Positions 34,800-42,019 of a stretch of 64,000 bases of DNA are shown here, one piece after another. The notes below the pieces were generated by a model. It was not told where the DNA came from and ran no database searches. It worked only from the letters and a program-made list of their open reading frames with translations. The stretch is from Allocoprococcus sp004560705 (GTDB lineage: Bacteria > Bacillota > Clostridia > Lachnospirales > Lachnospiraceae): NCBI RefSeq assembly GCF_052065755.1, contig NZ_JBQHTK010000005.1, positions 111,766 to 175,765 of the forward strand, given 5' to 3'. Numbering within the stretch: position 1 is the stretch's first letter; every line of letters begins with the position of its first letter. Both the position numbers and the translations under genes were made by a program.

Positions 34800-36419
34800 C
34801 TATTCCTTTCCACGGGCACGGTAATCTTTCGGCGAACATCCTTGTGTCTTCTTAAAGATATAACTGAAATAATGCGGATCTTTATATCCCACTTCGTATC
34901 CGATTTCAGAAGTCTTAAGCGCAGAACACATCAGGAGTTCTTTTGCCTTTTCCATTCTGGTCTCCGTCAGGAATTCCACGAATGTTTTGCCCGATTCTTT
35001 GCTGAAAACAGAACTGAAATAGCTTGGACTCATTCCCACACTGTCGGCAACGGAATTCAACGAGATTTCCTCTGACATGTAATGCTCCGAAATCATTTTC
35101 TCCGCCGCCTTGATGATGTCGGCATACCGCTTCTTACTGATCGAGTCACGCAATTCAATCGCCTGATTCAACATATATGTAATATACGACCTGATCTCAG
35201 ACACAGAATTCATGTTCTGTATCGTGGATTTCAGTTTTTCTGTCTCCTGCTGATAATCATGATTTACTGCATCTATTTTTTCGCAAAAAGACATGATTAC
35301 GATATAGATATCCATGATGATGTACTGACGCATAAGGGTAGACTGTAGTTTGTCTTCTTTCATACGGATAAAATATGTGTCCATGAATTCTTCCAGTTCT
35401 TCTTTTGTTCCGTTATTCAGGAATTTTTCAATCATTTCCCTTGATTTTCCCACATCTCCCAAGTCTTTTATTTGGAATTCATCATCCTTGTAAACATCCA
35501 TTTTCTCGAATCCCGATAAGAACTGATTTGACTGTCTCGTGAATCGCTCCGCAAAAATCCGTTCTGCATCCCGGAAAGACTGCCCCAGATTTCGGATTCT
35601 TTCGACCGGTTTCCCGATTCCGCCAAAATATTCTACTTTTCTTTCATTTTTCATAATTTCTGCCAGACAGTCACAGAGATTCTTCTGTCTTTCTTCCATC
35701 TGCTCCTTACTCTCTGCCGTCAGCAGGAAGACCCAGCCGTCGATCCCCCTCTGAAAATAGTACGCGTATGAAATCTCATCCACCTTTGTTTCGATTTTCT
35801 CACAGATTTTCCAGATATGTTCTGACACAATATTCTCTTCCGGCGTAGAAAAAATCTTAAACAGAATAATACTATAGAACCCGGCACTCAGATCCATTCC
35901 GTACTTTTTCCCGTTTTTGACCGCTTCGCCGATGGATACTTCACCACGGATCACGTGGCTGAAGAAATTCTGCCTCTCCCGCTCCACATTTTCCTTCATA
36001 TCTTCCTGATACTGTCGCAATATCTCTCTTTCTTCCCTGTCCTGTTCGATCTGTTTCGAAATCCGCCTCATAACCTCCAGTAATTGTTCGGAAGAAACCG
36101 GCTTCAGCAGATATTCTGTCACGCCGATCCGAATGGCTTCTTTCGCATATTCAAATTCATCGTAACCACTGAAGATCAGTATCTTAGTATCCGGGAGTTC
36201 CTGTTTGACCAGCCTGCTGAGTTCCAGTCCATCCATAAACGGCATCTTGATGTCGGTGAGCAGAATATCCGGCTTTTCTTTCAGAATCATAGGATACGCC
36301 AGTTCTCCATCACTCGCTTCACCGACAAGGCGGTATCCCTCCTTCTCCCAGTTTATACTTTTTACGATACCGTTTCGTATGACCATTTCATCTTCCACAA
36401 GAAATACTTTGATTCCCAT
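34800..36419 (-). CDS. YesN-type response regulator, AraC DNA-binding domain
   Basis: 539 residues. Receiver domain (residues 1-120) with phospho-acceptor Asp in LLTDIKMPFMDG and the conserved Lys in YLLKPVSSE. A long helical middle follows, then a C-terminal AraC double HTH (SLNSVADSVGMSPSYFSSVF and SEIGYEVGYKDPHYFSYIFK). It should activate the transporter operon in response to the partner kinase. An extended -10 (TGGTAAGAT, 36501-36509, minus strand) lies upstream. Confidence 0.92.
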   Translation of the reverse strand: MGIKVFLVEDEMVIRNGIVKSINWEKEGYRLVGEASDGELAYPMILKEKPDILLTDIKMPFMDGLELSRLVKQELPDTKILIFSGYDEFEYAKEAIRIGVTEYLLKPVSSEQLLEVMRRISKQIEQDREEREILRQYQEDMKENVERERQNFFSHVIRGEVSIGEAVKNGKKYGMDLSAGFYSIILFKIFSTPEENIVSEHIWKICEKIETKVDEISYAYYFQRGIDGWVFLLTAESKEQMEERQKNLCDCLAEIMKNERKVEYFGGIGKPVERIRNLGQSFRDAERIFAERFTRQSNQFLSGFEKMDVYKDDEFQIKDLGDVGKSREMIEKFLNNGTKEELEEFMDTYFIRMKEDKLQSTLMRQYIIMDIYIVIMSFCEKIDAVNHDYQQETEKLKSTIQNMNSVSEIRSYITYMLNQAIELRDSISKKRYADIIKAAEKMISEHYMSEEISLNSVADSVGMSPSYFSSVFSKESGKTFVEFLTETRMEKAKELLMCSALKTSEIGYEVGYKDPHYFSYIFKKTQGCSPKDYRARGKE

Positions 36420-36522
36420 ACTGTGTTCCCCCTTATTTTTCCAACACCATGCCGTGCACTCTGCCTGAACCTAGATGATCATTTAATATTTTATCTATAC
36501 ATCTTACCATATAATGTATGAT

Positions 36523-38175
36523 TTAACTATTGTTATCGAAAAGATTCGGGGCAAATTTGAACCGAATGGTTAGTTTCTCATCTGTAACGATAATTTTTTC
36601 TACTAATCTGTCAATGATCACTCGTTTCACCAGCCGATCTGCCCTGCAAAATACATCCTTCCAGGACGGCATGCAATCAGCGAAGGTATACCCTTCCTCT
36701 TTTTCCTCTTGCAGCTCCCTCAGTTTTTCCTGCAGCTTGGCTGTTGCTTCTCGCTCTATAGCTTTTCTCTCTTCAAGATCTATGATTGCATCTGCCAGAA
36801 TCCCGATTTCCAGAGGATATTCTCCTCTCATAGCCTCCGGTACATGTTTTTTCATAGTATCGATATCGTCCTGTATTTTTTGAATCTCTCCCGCCTTTTG
36901 GCGGATCTTCGTCTGTACACTGCGAATAATTTTTTGATTCTGTTCATAAATCTTCGCTTTGATTTCATCCGGATTCATAACATCGTCCAGATAGTTTCCC
37001 ACATACTGAAATACGATATTCTCGATTTTCTCAGCCGGCAAATGCATTTTACCCTCATGTACCCTCCCATCCGAAGCAAAAGGACACCGGTACAGCGGCG
37101 TTCGGCTGGTTCTCTTTTCTCCGGTCGCCTTGATCGTCCAATAATTATAACGGCTCCCGTTGGTCAGTTTCGCATCACAGTATCCGCAATGTATGACATC
37201 GATCAACGGCAGATTTCCGTCATTTCTCAGCATTGCCCTTTTTGCGCCGGATGGAATCCCATTTGGGAGGCATGGCCTTCGCCGTTCCCGTTTTTCCTGC
37301 ACCTGATTCCATCTTACCTTATCAATGATCCTCAGTTCTTCATTTTCTTTCTCTGCGTAAATCCAGTCTTCCTGTCCCAGTCTGTGGTATCTGCCATTGT
37401 TTTTCTCACGTCTCTTGTATGCAACATACCCGCAATATACCGGATTCGTCAAAATACTTGTGACGGTCCCCGCTTTCCATACGTCGTTCGGTGCCAGCTT
37501 GCTGTAGGTTACATCCGCATTCAGGACCTGCGCTATCTTTCCGGAACCCAATTCTTTTCGATAAGAAAGATCGTAGATATAAGCGACCACATCCGCCTGT
37601 TCGGGAATAATAACCAGCTTATGCAACGCCCTTCCGTGTTTGGAAAGCTCTCCGGAAAGCTCCAGCTTATATCCATAGGGCGCCTTTCCGCCCATAAATC
37701 TGCCGTTTTTTACCAGTTTCTGCGCAGTATCCTTCACTCTTTGCCCCGTATCCGCACTTGATTTCTGCGCATTTCCGTACCGGAGGGCAAGCATCATCTG
37801 TCCCATAATGTCACTTCTGTCCGGTGAAATACATCCGTCCTTTGTCGTGTAAATGTCGACTCCGTACGATTTGAGCTGCATGATATAGGCTCCGATCTCC
37901 CACATCAGCCTTCCGATCCGATCATCCTTATAGACCACCAGAATGTCAAATTCCTGCATTTTCGCATCCTCGAGTACCTCGTATAAGATTGCCCTGTCTT
38001 TTACATGATTCCGATACCCGCTTTGGGCCCCTTCAAAATATTCTTTCACGTCAAGCTGCCAGTCTTCGTGTGCCAAAATATACTCCATGACAATTTCTCT
38101 TTGTATTTTCAGGTCTCCGTCCGGGTCCAGCTGATGGTTCGAACTGACACGCAGCAGCATCCTGACTTTTTTCAT
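36523..38175 (-). CDS. Large serine recombinase of the sleC element
   Basis: 550 residues. An N-terminal resolvase domain carries the catalytic serine in MLLRVSSNHQ and the Arg-containing VVYKDDRIGR. Next come the recombinase domain (GKAPYGYKLELSG) and a zinc ribbon (CGYCDAKLTNG with later Cys), and the C-terminal part has a coiled coil (about residues 420-500). It is expected to integrate and excise the element between attP and the sleC attB. I start it at 38175 because that ATG overlaps the stop of a 44-codon ORF (ATGA). It belongs to the class that includes SpoIVCA of skin. Confidence 0.93.
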   Translation of the reverse strand: MKKVRMLLRVSSNHQLDPDGDLKIQREIVMEYILAHEDWQLDVKEYFEGAQSGYRNHVKDRAILYEVLEDAKMQEFDILVVYKDDRIGRLMWEIGAYIMQLKSYGVDIYTTKDGCISPDRSDIMGQMMLALRYGNAQKSSADTGQRVKDTAQKLVKNGRFMGGKAPYGYKLELSGELSKHGRALHKLVIIPEQADVVAYIYDLSYRKELGSGKIAQVLNADVTYSKLAPNDVWKAGTVTSILTNPVYCGYVAYKRREKNNGRYHRLGQEDWIYAEKENEELRIIDKVRWNQVQEKRERRRPCLPNGIPSGAKRAMLRNDGNLPLIDVIHCGYCDAKLTNGSRYNYWTIKATGEKRTSRTPLYRCPFASDGRVHEGKMHLPAEKIENIVFQYVGNYLDDVMNPDEIKAKIYEQNQKIIRSVQTKIRQKAGEIQKIQDDIDTMKKHVPEAMRGEYPLEIGILADAIIDLEERKAIEREATAKLQEKLRELQEEKEEGYTFADCMPSWKDVFCRADRLVKRVIIDRLVEKIIVTDEKLTIRFKFAPNLFDNNS

Positions 38176-38306
38176 ACTCTTTTTACTGTCCTTTCTTTCC
38201 AAAATTCTTTCTGAGACAGGCATTCCCGAATCATGATTTCCTTTACTTCTTTTAGAAGCTTCTCTCTTTCTTGCGTTTCCTTAGCGAATTCTATGACCAC
38301 GTTCAT
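38172..38306 (-). CDS. 44-residue small ORF overlapping the recombinase start
   Basis: The frame starts MNVVIEFAKETQEREKLLKE, is highly charged and predicted helical, and ends in KRTVKRV-like basic residues. Its stop codon overlaps the recombinase ATG (ATGA), a classic arrangement for coupled translation. The upstream AAGGG is a weak ribosome site. I recognise no family. Being small, charged and linked to the recombinase, it is a candidate recombination directionality factor or a simple leader peptide. Confidence 0.55.
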   Translation of the reverse strand: MNVVIEFAKETQEREKLLKEVKEIMIRECLSQKEFWKERTVKRV

Positions 38307-38332
38307 ATCTGTCGCCCTTATATTTTTTATAA

Positions 38333-38340
38333 ATCATATG
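38333..38340 (-). promoter_or_regulatory. CATATGAT box: possible sporulation-sigma -10
   Basis: Minus strand CATATGAT, about 27 nt before the small ORF start, matches the sigma-E -10 consensus (CATACAnT) at six of eight positions and begins with the CATA shared by sigma-K. A convincing -35 is not visible. It is listed because mother-cell control of the recombinase would follow the skin model. Confidence 0.25.
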
Positions 38341-38429
38341 AAATGTATCCTGAAAATGTTACTTTTTATTTCCCCTATACAGAACCATTTTTACCGGCGG
38401 CACAAAACACGATCCTTTTCCTTTCCCAC

Positions 38430-38480
38430 CCCGAATCAGTGACGGTTTCGGGGTACCGGAATCAGGGCTATGATTTTACG
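38430..38480. other. attR of the sleC element
   Basis: Right junction: element arm starting CCCGAAT (38430-38436), the core GGTACCGGAATCA (38452-38464), then sleC coding sequence GGGCTATGATTTTACG. Joined with the left arm it gives a 48-bp imperfectly palindromic attP. Confidence 0.85.
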
Positions 38481-39038
38481 ATCACCTCTTCCACCGCCTT
38501 CGATCACAAATGGATTCCGGAGCGGAACATTTACGATACGATCTCGGTGATCGTGGATGAACTCTTCGGGAATTATCTCTCCCGCCCGAATGTGCGTCAG
38601 CCGATCCTGACCCAGTACTGTGACGGAAGGCAGGTACAGTGCCCGAACTGGATGGTTCAGTGGGGAAGCATGGCTCTCGGAGAACAGGGCTACACTCCAA
38701 TCGAGATCCTTCGCTATTATTACGGCGACAATATGTATATCAATACCGCTCAGGAGATCTCCGGAATACCGTCGTCCTGGCCCGGATACACACTGGGGAT
38801 CGGATCATCCGGCGAGAAAGTGCGCCAGATGCAGGAACAGCTGAATGTGATCTCGGATGCTTATCCGGCGATTCCGAAAATTGCCGCAGACGGAATCTAC
38901 GGCCCTGCCACTTCTGAAGCAGTCCGCGTATTCCAATCCGTTTTCGGCCTGCCCCAGACCGGCACCGTTGATTATCCGACCTGGTATAAAATATCAGAGA
39001 TCTACGTCGGTGTGTCCCGGATTGCCGAACTGGTCTAG
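38452..39038 (+). CDS. sleC: sleC, 3' part: SpoIID-like domain remainder and peptidoglycan-binding domain
   Basis: This encodes SleC residues from about 230 to 420: the rest of the SpoIID-like domain (FTITSSTAFDHKWIPERNIY, LTQYCDGRQVQCPNW) and a C-terminal PG_binding_1 domain (GSSGEKVRQMQEQLNVI, IYGPATSEAVRVFQSVFGLP). There is no start codon of its own at the junction; an in-frame reading does continue upstream into the element but lacks coding character there. SleC can be made only after excision of the element or by a separate intact copy elsewhere. Confidence 0.9.
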
Positions 39039-39290
39039 TTGCACCAATGCCACCTGCTTGTCATTTCTTATGCAAGAACAAACATTTTATCATTCACAAT
39101 ACTATATGCCACTGATATATCCACAATATGTTGATTATTTAACAATAATAATCTTTCTCACAATCACCCAGTTTTAACAGCAACTTCCAGTTTAAGACTT
39201 TCTTTTCTCCATATACTATCATCGTAACATCTAAAAAGAAGTTACAGCTAAAAATGAAAATGAAAAACATTACAAAAGGAGGAAATTGAA

Positions 39291-39497
39291 ATGACAAGTC
39301 GTTCATCAAACAGAGCAGCCGTTCCGGAAGCCAAGGGCGCTCTTGACAAATTCAAGTACGAGGTTGCCAGCGAACTGGGAGTGCCGTTATCCGACGGATA
39401 TAACGGAGACCTGACTTCTAGACAGAATGGTTCTGTCGGCGGATATATGGTTAAGAAAATGATCGAACAGCAGGAAAAACAGATGGCAGGTAAATAG
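39291..39497 (+). CDS. Alpha/beta-type small acid-soluble spore protein
   Basis: A 68-residue DNA-coating protein of the spore core. The GPR-protease cleavage region (DKFKYEVASELGV) and the C-terminal DNA-binding block (GDLTSRQNGSVGGYMVKKMI) are both present. A strong AAAGGAGG site precedes the ATG. It lies about 250 bp downstream of sleC in the same orientation and shows that the organism belongs to a sporulating lineage. A terminator hairpin follows. Confidence 0.95.
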   Translation: MTSRSSNRAAVPEAKGALDKFKYEVASELGVPLSDGYNGDLTSRQNGSVGGYMVKKMIEQQEKQMAGK

Positions 39498-39527
39498 CGC
39501 CAAAGCAATCGGGCGATAAAGCCGGGA

Positions 39528-39570
39528 AATATCCGCTCTCCTTTTCTAAGGGAAAGGAGAGGCGGATATT
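39528..39570 (+). terminator. Terminator after the SASP gene
   Basis: AATATCCGCTCTCCTTTT pairs with GAAAGGAGAGGCGGATATT around a short loop; a T-rich TTCTG follows. Confidence 0.8.
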
Positions 39571-39614
39571 TTCTGATGTTCATCATAATCATCATAATCT
39601 TTTTAAAAAAACTA

Positions 39615-39642
39615 TTGCATTTTGTTCAGAATTTGTTATAAT
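39615..39642 (+). promoter_or_regulatory. Promoter of the tRNA-Thr gene
   Basis: TTGCAT (39615-39620), 16-bp spacer, TATAAT (39637-39642), with TG one base before the -10 (extended). It ends about 26 bp before the tRNA. Confidence 0.8.
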
Positions 39643-39668
39643 AGTTTTGTTACTGCGAAGGAGTACTT

Positions 39669-39741
39669 GCTGGAATAGCTCAGTCGGTAGAGCACTTCAC
39701 TCGTAATGAAGGGGTCGTCGGTTCAAGTCCGATTTCCAGCT
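39669..39741 (+). tRNA. tRNA-Thr (anticodon CGT)
   Basis: A cloverleaf is clear: acceptor arms GCTGGAA and TTCCAGC, D-arm AGCTCAGTCGGTAGAGC, anticodon loop CTCGTAA with CGT (reads ACG), and T-arm GGTTCAAGTCC. The 3' CCA is not encoded. Single gene with its own promoter and terminator. Confidence 0.96.
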
Positions 39742-39777
39742 TTATTTATCCAGTATCCTTATCAGTATTACCTAATA

Positions 39778-39810
39778 GAGCTTCCCTTATCATGGGGAAG
39801 TTCTTTTTTT
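39778..39810 (+). terminator. Terminator after tRNA-Thr
   Basis: GAGCTTCCC, a 7-nt loop, GGGGAAGTTC, then a run of seven T. Confidence 0.85.
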
Positions 39811-39828
39811 ATCCAACAGAAAACATCA

Positions 39829-39857
39829 AAAATAATGGGGCTAAAAATCGCCCCATT
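39829..39857 (-). terminator. Terminator after recG
   Basis: Minus strand: ATGGGGC, GATTTTTA loop, GCCCCAT, then TATTTTT. It lies 33 nt after the recG stop and converges with the tRNA terminator. Confidence 0.8.
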
Positions 39858-39889
39858 TCTACATTACAGTCATCCTCCAGATTCAGACA

Positions 39890-41950
39890 TCACAACGTAG
39901 CCTCCAGATCCGCACTCGCACAATACTCTTCCAGATGATGCTTCAATTTCCAATGTTTCTCCATCTCCAGTGCCGGATCCTCATCCAAAATCCTATTTGC
40001 CGCATCATTTGCCATTTTCAGCACATCGGCATCCTGGAATACGTCTCCGATGCGGAAATCCATCAGCCCGCTCTGCCGGATTCCAAAAAGGTCGCCGGGG
40101 CCGCGCAGTTTCAGGTCTTCATTCGCAATATAAAACCCATCATTGGATTTGTTCAGAATCTCCAGACGTTTTTTCGTTTCTTTTGTTCTGGAACCGCTCA
40201 TGAAGATGCAGTACGACTGGTGTTCGCCTCGTCCCACGCGGCCGCGGAGCTGGTGAAGCTGGGCCAGTCCGAATCGCTCGGCATTTTCTACCATCATGAC
40301 CGTCGCGTTCGGCACATTGATTCCGACTTCAATAACCGTCGTGGAGACCAGAATCTGGATCTCATTGCGGCTGAACCGTTCCATGATCGAATCCTTCATC
40401 GTCTGTTTCATTTTACCGTGCAAAGCCTCCACACAGATACCATTTCCCATCTCTTCCTGCAGCATGGCAGCGTAATCCATGACATTCTCCGCTTCCATCG
40501 CCTCGCTCTCTTCCACCATCGGACAGATCACGTAGCATTGTCTTCCCGCAGCAACCTGCTTTTTCATAAACTGATAGGCCGTCTGACGGTAGCTGGTATC
40601 CACCACGCAATTCTTGATCGGGAGGCGGTTCGCGGGCAGTTCGTCGATGACCGAGATGTCCAGATCACCGTACAGAATGATGGCAAGGGTACGCGGAATC
40701 GGCGTGGCACTCATGACAAGTATATGCGGAATTCTCCCTTTTCCGGCAAGTGCCTCTCTCTGGCGGACACCGAACCGGTGCTGTTCATCCGTTACCACCA
40801 GCGCCAGATTCTGATACACCACCTTTTCCTGAATCAGCGCGTGCGTTCCGAGAATGATCTGTACTTCACCACCTGCAATCCGCTCGTACGCGAGACGTTT
40901 CTCCTTTGCCGTCATGGAGCCGGTCAGCAGTTCAGCTTTTAATGGGATATGATAAGTTTCAAACAATTCTGTCACCGACTCGTAATGCTGTTTTGCAAGC
41001 ACCTCCGTCGGTGCCATCATGGCTCCCTGCATCCCGTTCAGTCCCGCGAGCATCAGCGCCAGCACCGCGACAATCGTTTTCCCGGATCCCACATCGCCCT
41101 GGATCAGGCGCGACATCACATAGGAGCCCGTCATTTCTGTTTCGATCTGTTCCCACACTTTTTTCTGCGCCCCTGTCAGTTCATAGGGAAGCGCCGCAAG
41201 AAATGCATCCGTCTGTGCTTTCTTCTCGATGGCAAATCCATTTTCCGCGCGTTCACTCTTCTCGCGAGTCTGCCTGAGTGCAAGAATAAACGTAAGAAAT
41301 TCTTCAAATACCAGTCTCTGCCGTGCATGATAGAATTCCTGTTTATCCAATGGAAAATGAATTCCGTGCAGCGCATAATTATATTCAGCCAGATGATACC
41401 GCATTCTCACATCATTCGGGAGAAAATCGCGGCTCAGATCCAGATAATCCAGGGCCTGACGCACCGCTTTCGCAACCGCATTGCTGGTAATTCCGGCTGT
41501 GAGCGGATAGATCGGCTGCATCGTCCCCTGTTTGACCTCATAGTTCTCCGGTGGGCTGAAAATCTCAGGATGCTCCATGACAAGCTGACCTTTCTTATCG
41601 ATCACACGCCCTCTGACGATAATCGGAGCACCGCTTTTCAATGTATTTTTCAGAAACGGCATCCGGAACCAGATTACCTTCAGCGTACCGGTCAGTTCCT
41701 TCACATAGGCTGTCGTCACCTGCATATTTCTACTTCCGCCCGTCTGGACTCTTCCGTAAATGACGCCTTTAACAGCCTGAACCTTTCCTTCTTCCAGCTC
41801 TCCCACACTGACGGGTTCTTCGTAGACATCATACCCGCGCGGATAATACCGCAGCAGATCACCGATTGTATATACGCCCATTTTCTGGAACAGTTTCTCC
41901 GTCTTTTCCCCTATTCCTTTCAGTTCACTGATTCTCGACTGCTCATTCAT
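39890..41950 (-). CDS. recG: ATP-dependent DNA helicase RecG
   Basis: 686 residues. It reverses stalled replication forks and branch-migrates Holliday junctions. The order is an N-terminal wedge/OB domain, Walker A GDVGSGKT near residue 300, the DEAH-box variant VTDEQHRFGVRQ, then motif VI GRVGRGEHQSYC and the RecG C-terminal region. I start it at MNEQSRISELKGIGEK (41950); a longer reading would run through a terminator hairpin. Confidence 0.96.
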   Translation of the reverse strand: MNEQSRISELKGIGEKTEKLFQKMGVYTIGDLLRYYPRGYDVYEEPVSVGELEEGKVQAVKGVIYGRVQTGGSRNMQVTTAYVKELTGTLKVIWFRMPFLKNTLKSGAPIIVRGRVIDKKGQLVMEHPEIFSPPENYEVKQGTMQPIYPLTAGITSNAVAKAVRQALDYLDLSRDFLPNDVRMRYHLAEYNYALHGIHFPLDKQEFYHARQRLVFEEFLTFILALRQTREKSERAENGFAIEKKAQTDAFLAALPYELTGAQKKVWEQIETEMTGSYVMSRLIQGDVGSGKTIVAVLALMLAGLNGMQGAMMAPTEVLAKQHYESVTELFETYHIPLKAELLTGSMTAKEKRLAYERIAGGEVQIILGTHALIQEKVVYQNLALVVTDEQHRFGVRQREALAGKGRIPHILVMSATPIPRTLAIILYGDLDISVIDELPANRLPIKNCVVDTSYRQTAYQFMKKQVAAGRQCYVICPMVEESEAMEAENVMDYAAMLQEEMGNGICVEALHGKMKQTMKDSIMERFSRNEIQILVSTTVIEVGINVPNATVMMVENAERFGLAQLHQLRGRVGRGEHQSYCIFMSGSRTKETKKRLEILNKSNDGFYIANEDLKLRGPGDLFGIRQSGLMDFRIGDVFQDADVLKMANDAANRILDEDPALEMEKHWKLKHHLEEYCASADLEATL

Positions 41951-41972
41951 GCCAATAATCCCTTTTCTTATC

Positions 41973-42004
41973 AAAAAAATGGGAGCATTACACAACACTC
42001 CCAT
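41973..42004 (-). terminator. Terminator between the FakA-like gene and recG
   Basis: Minus strand: ATGGGAG, 12-nt loop, CTCCCAT, then TTTTTT. It begins 16 nt after the stop of the upstream gene and supports the shorter recG start. Confidence 0.8.
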
Positions 42005-42019
42005 TCCAACTTTCAAATT

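Larger units (their letters stand above)
28239..38464. mobile_element. sleC-intervening serine-recombinase element (~10.2 kb)
   Basis: The element is bounded by a 13-bp direct repeat, GGTACCGGAATCA, at 28239-28251 and 38452-38464. It lies inside sleC, which becomes a continuous 420-codon gene when one repeat copy and everything between are removed (10,213 bp). It encodes a large serine recombinase at the right end, a 44-codon ORF overlapping its start, a two-component system and a four-gene sugar ABC transporter, all on the minus strand. No conjugation, replication or phage structural genes are present. It resembles skin-type elements in sporulation genes. Confidence 0.9.

Noticed and set aside
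38271..38451. Element-encoded start for the 3' half of sleC
   Set aside because: The in-frame extension across attR has no ribosome site and overlaps the small ORF on the opposite strand; it looks accidental.
39669..39741. tRNA-Thr as an attachment site for an island
   Set aside because: No partial tRNA copy and no integrase next to it; the nearby element uses the sleC site with its own direct repeat.
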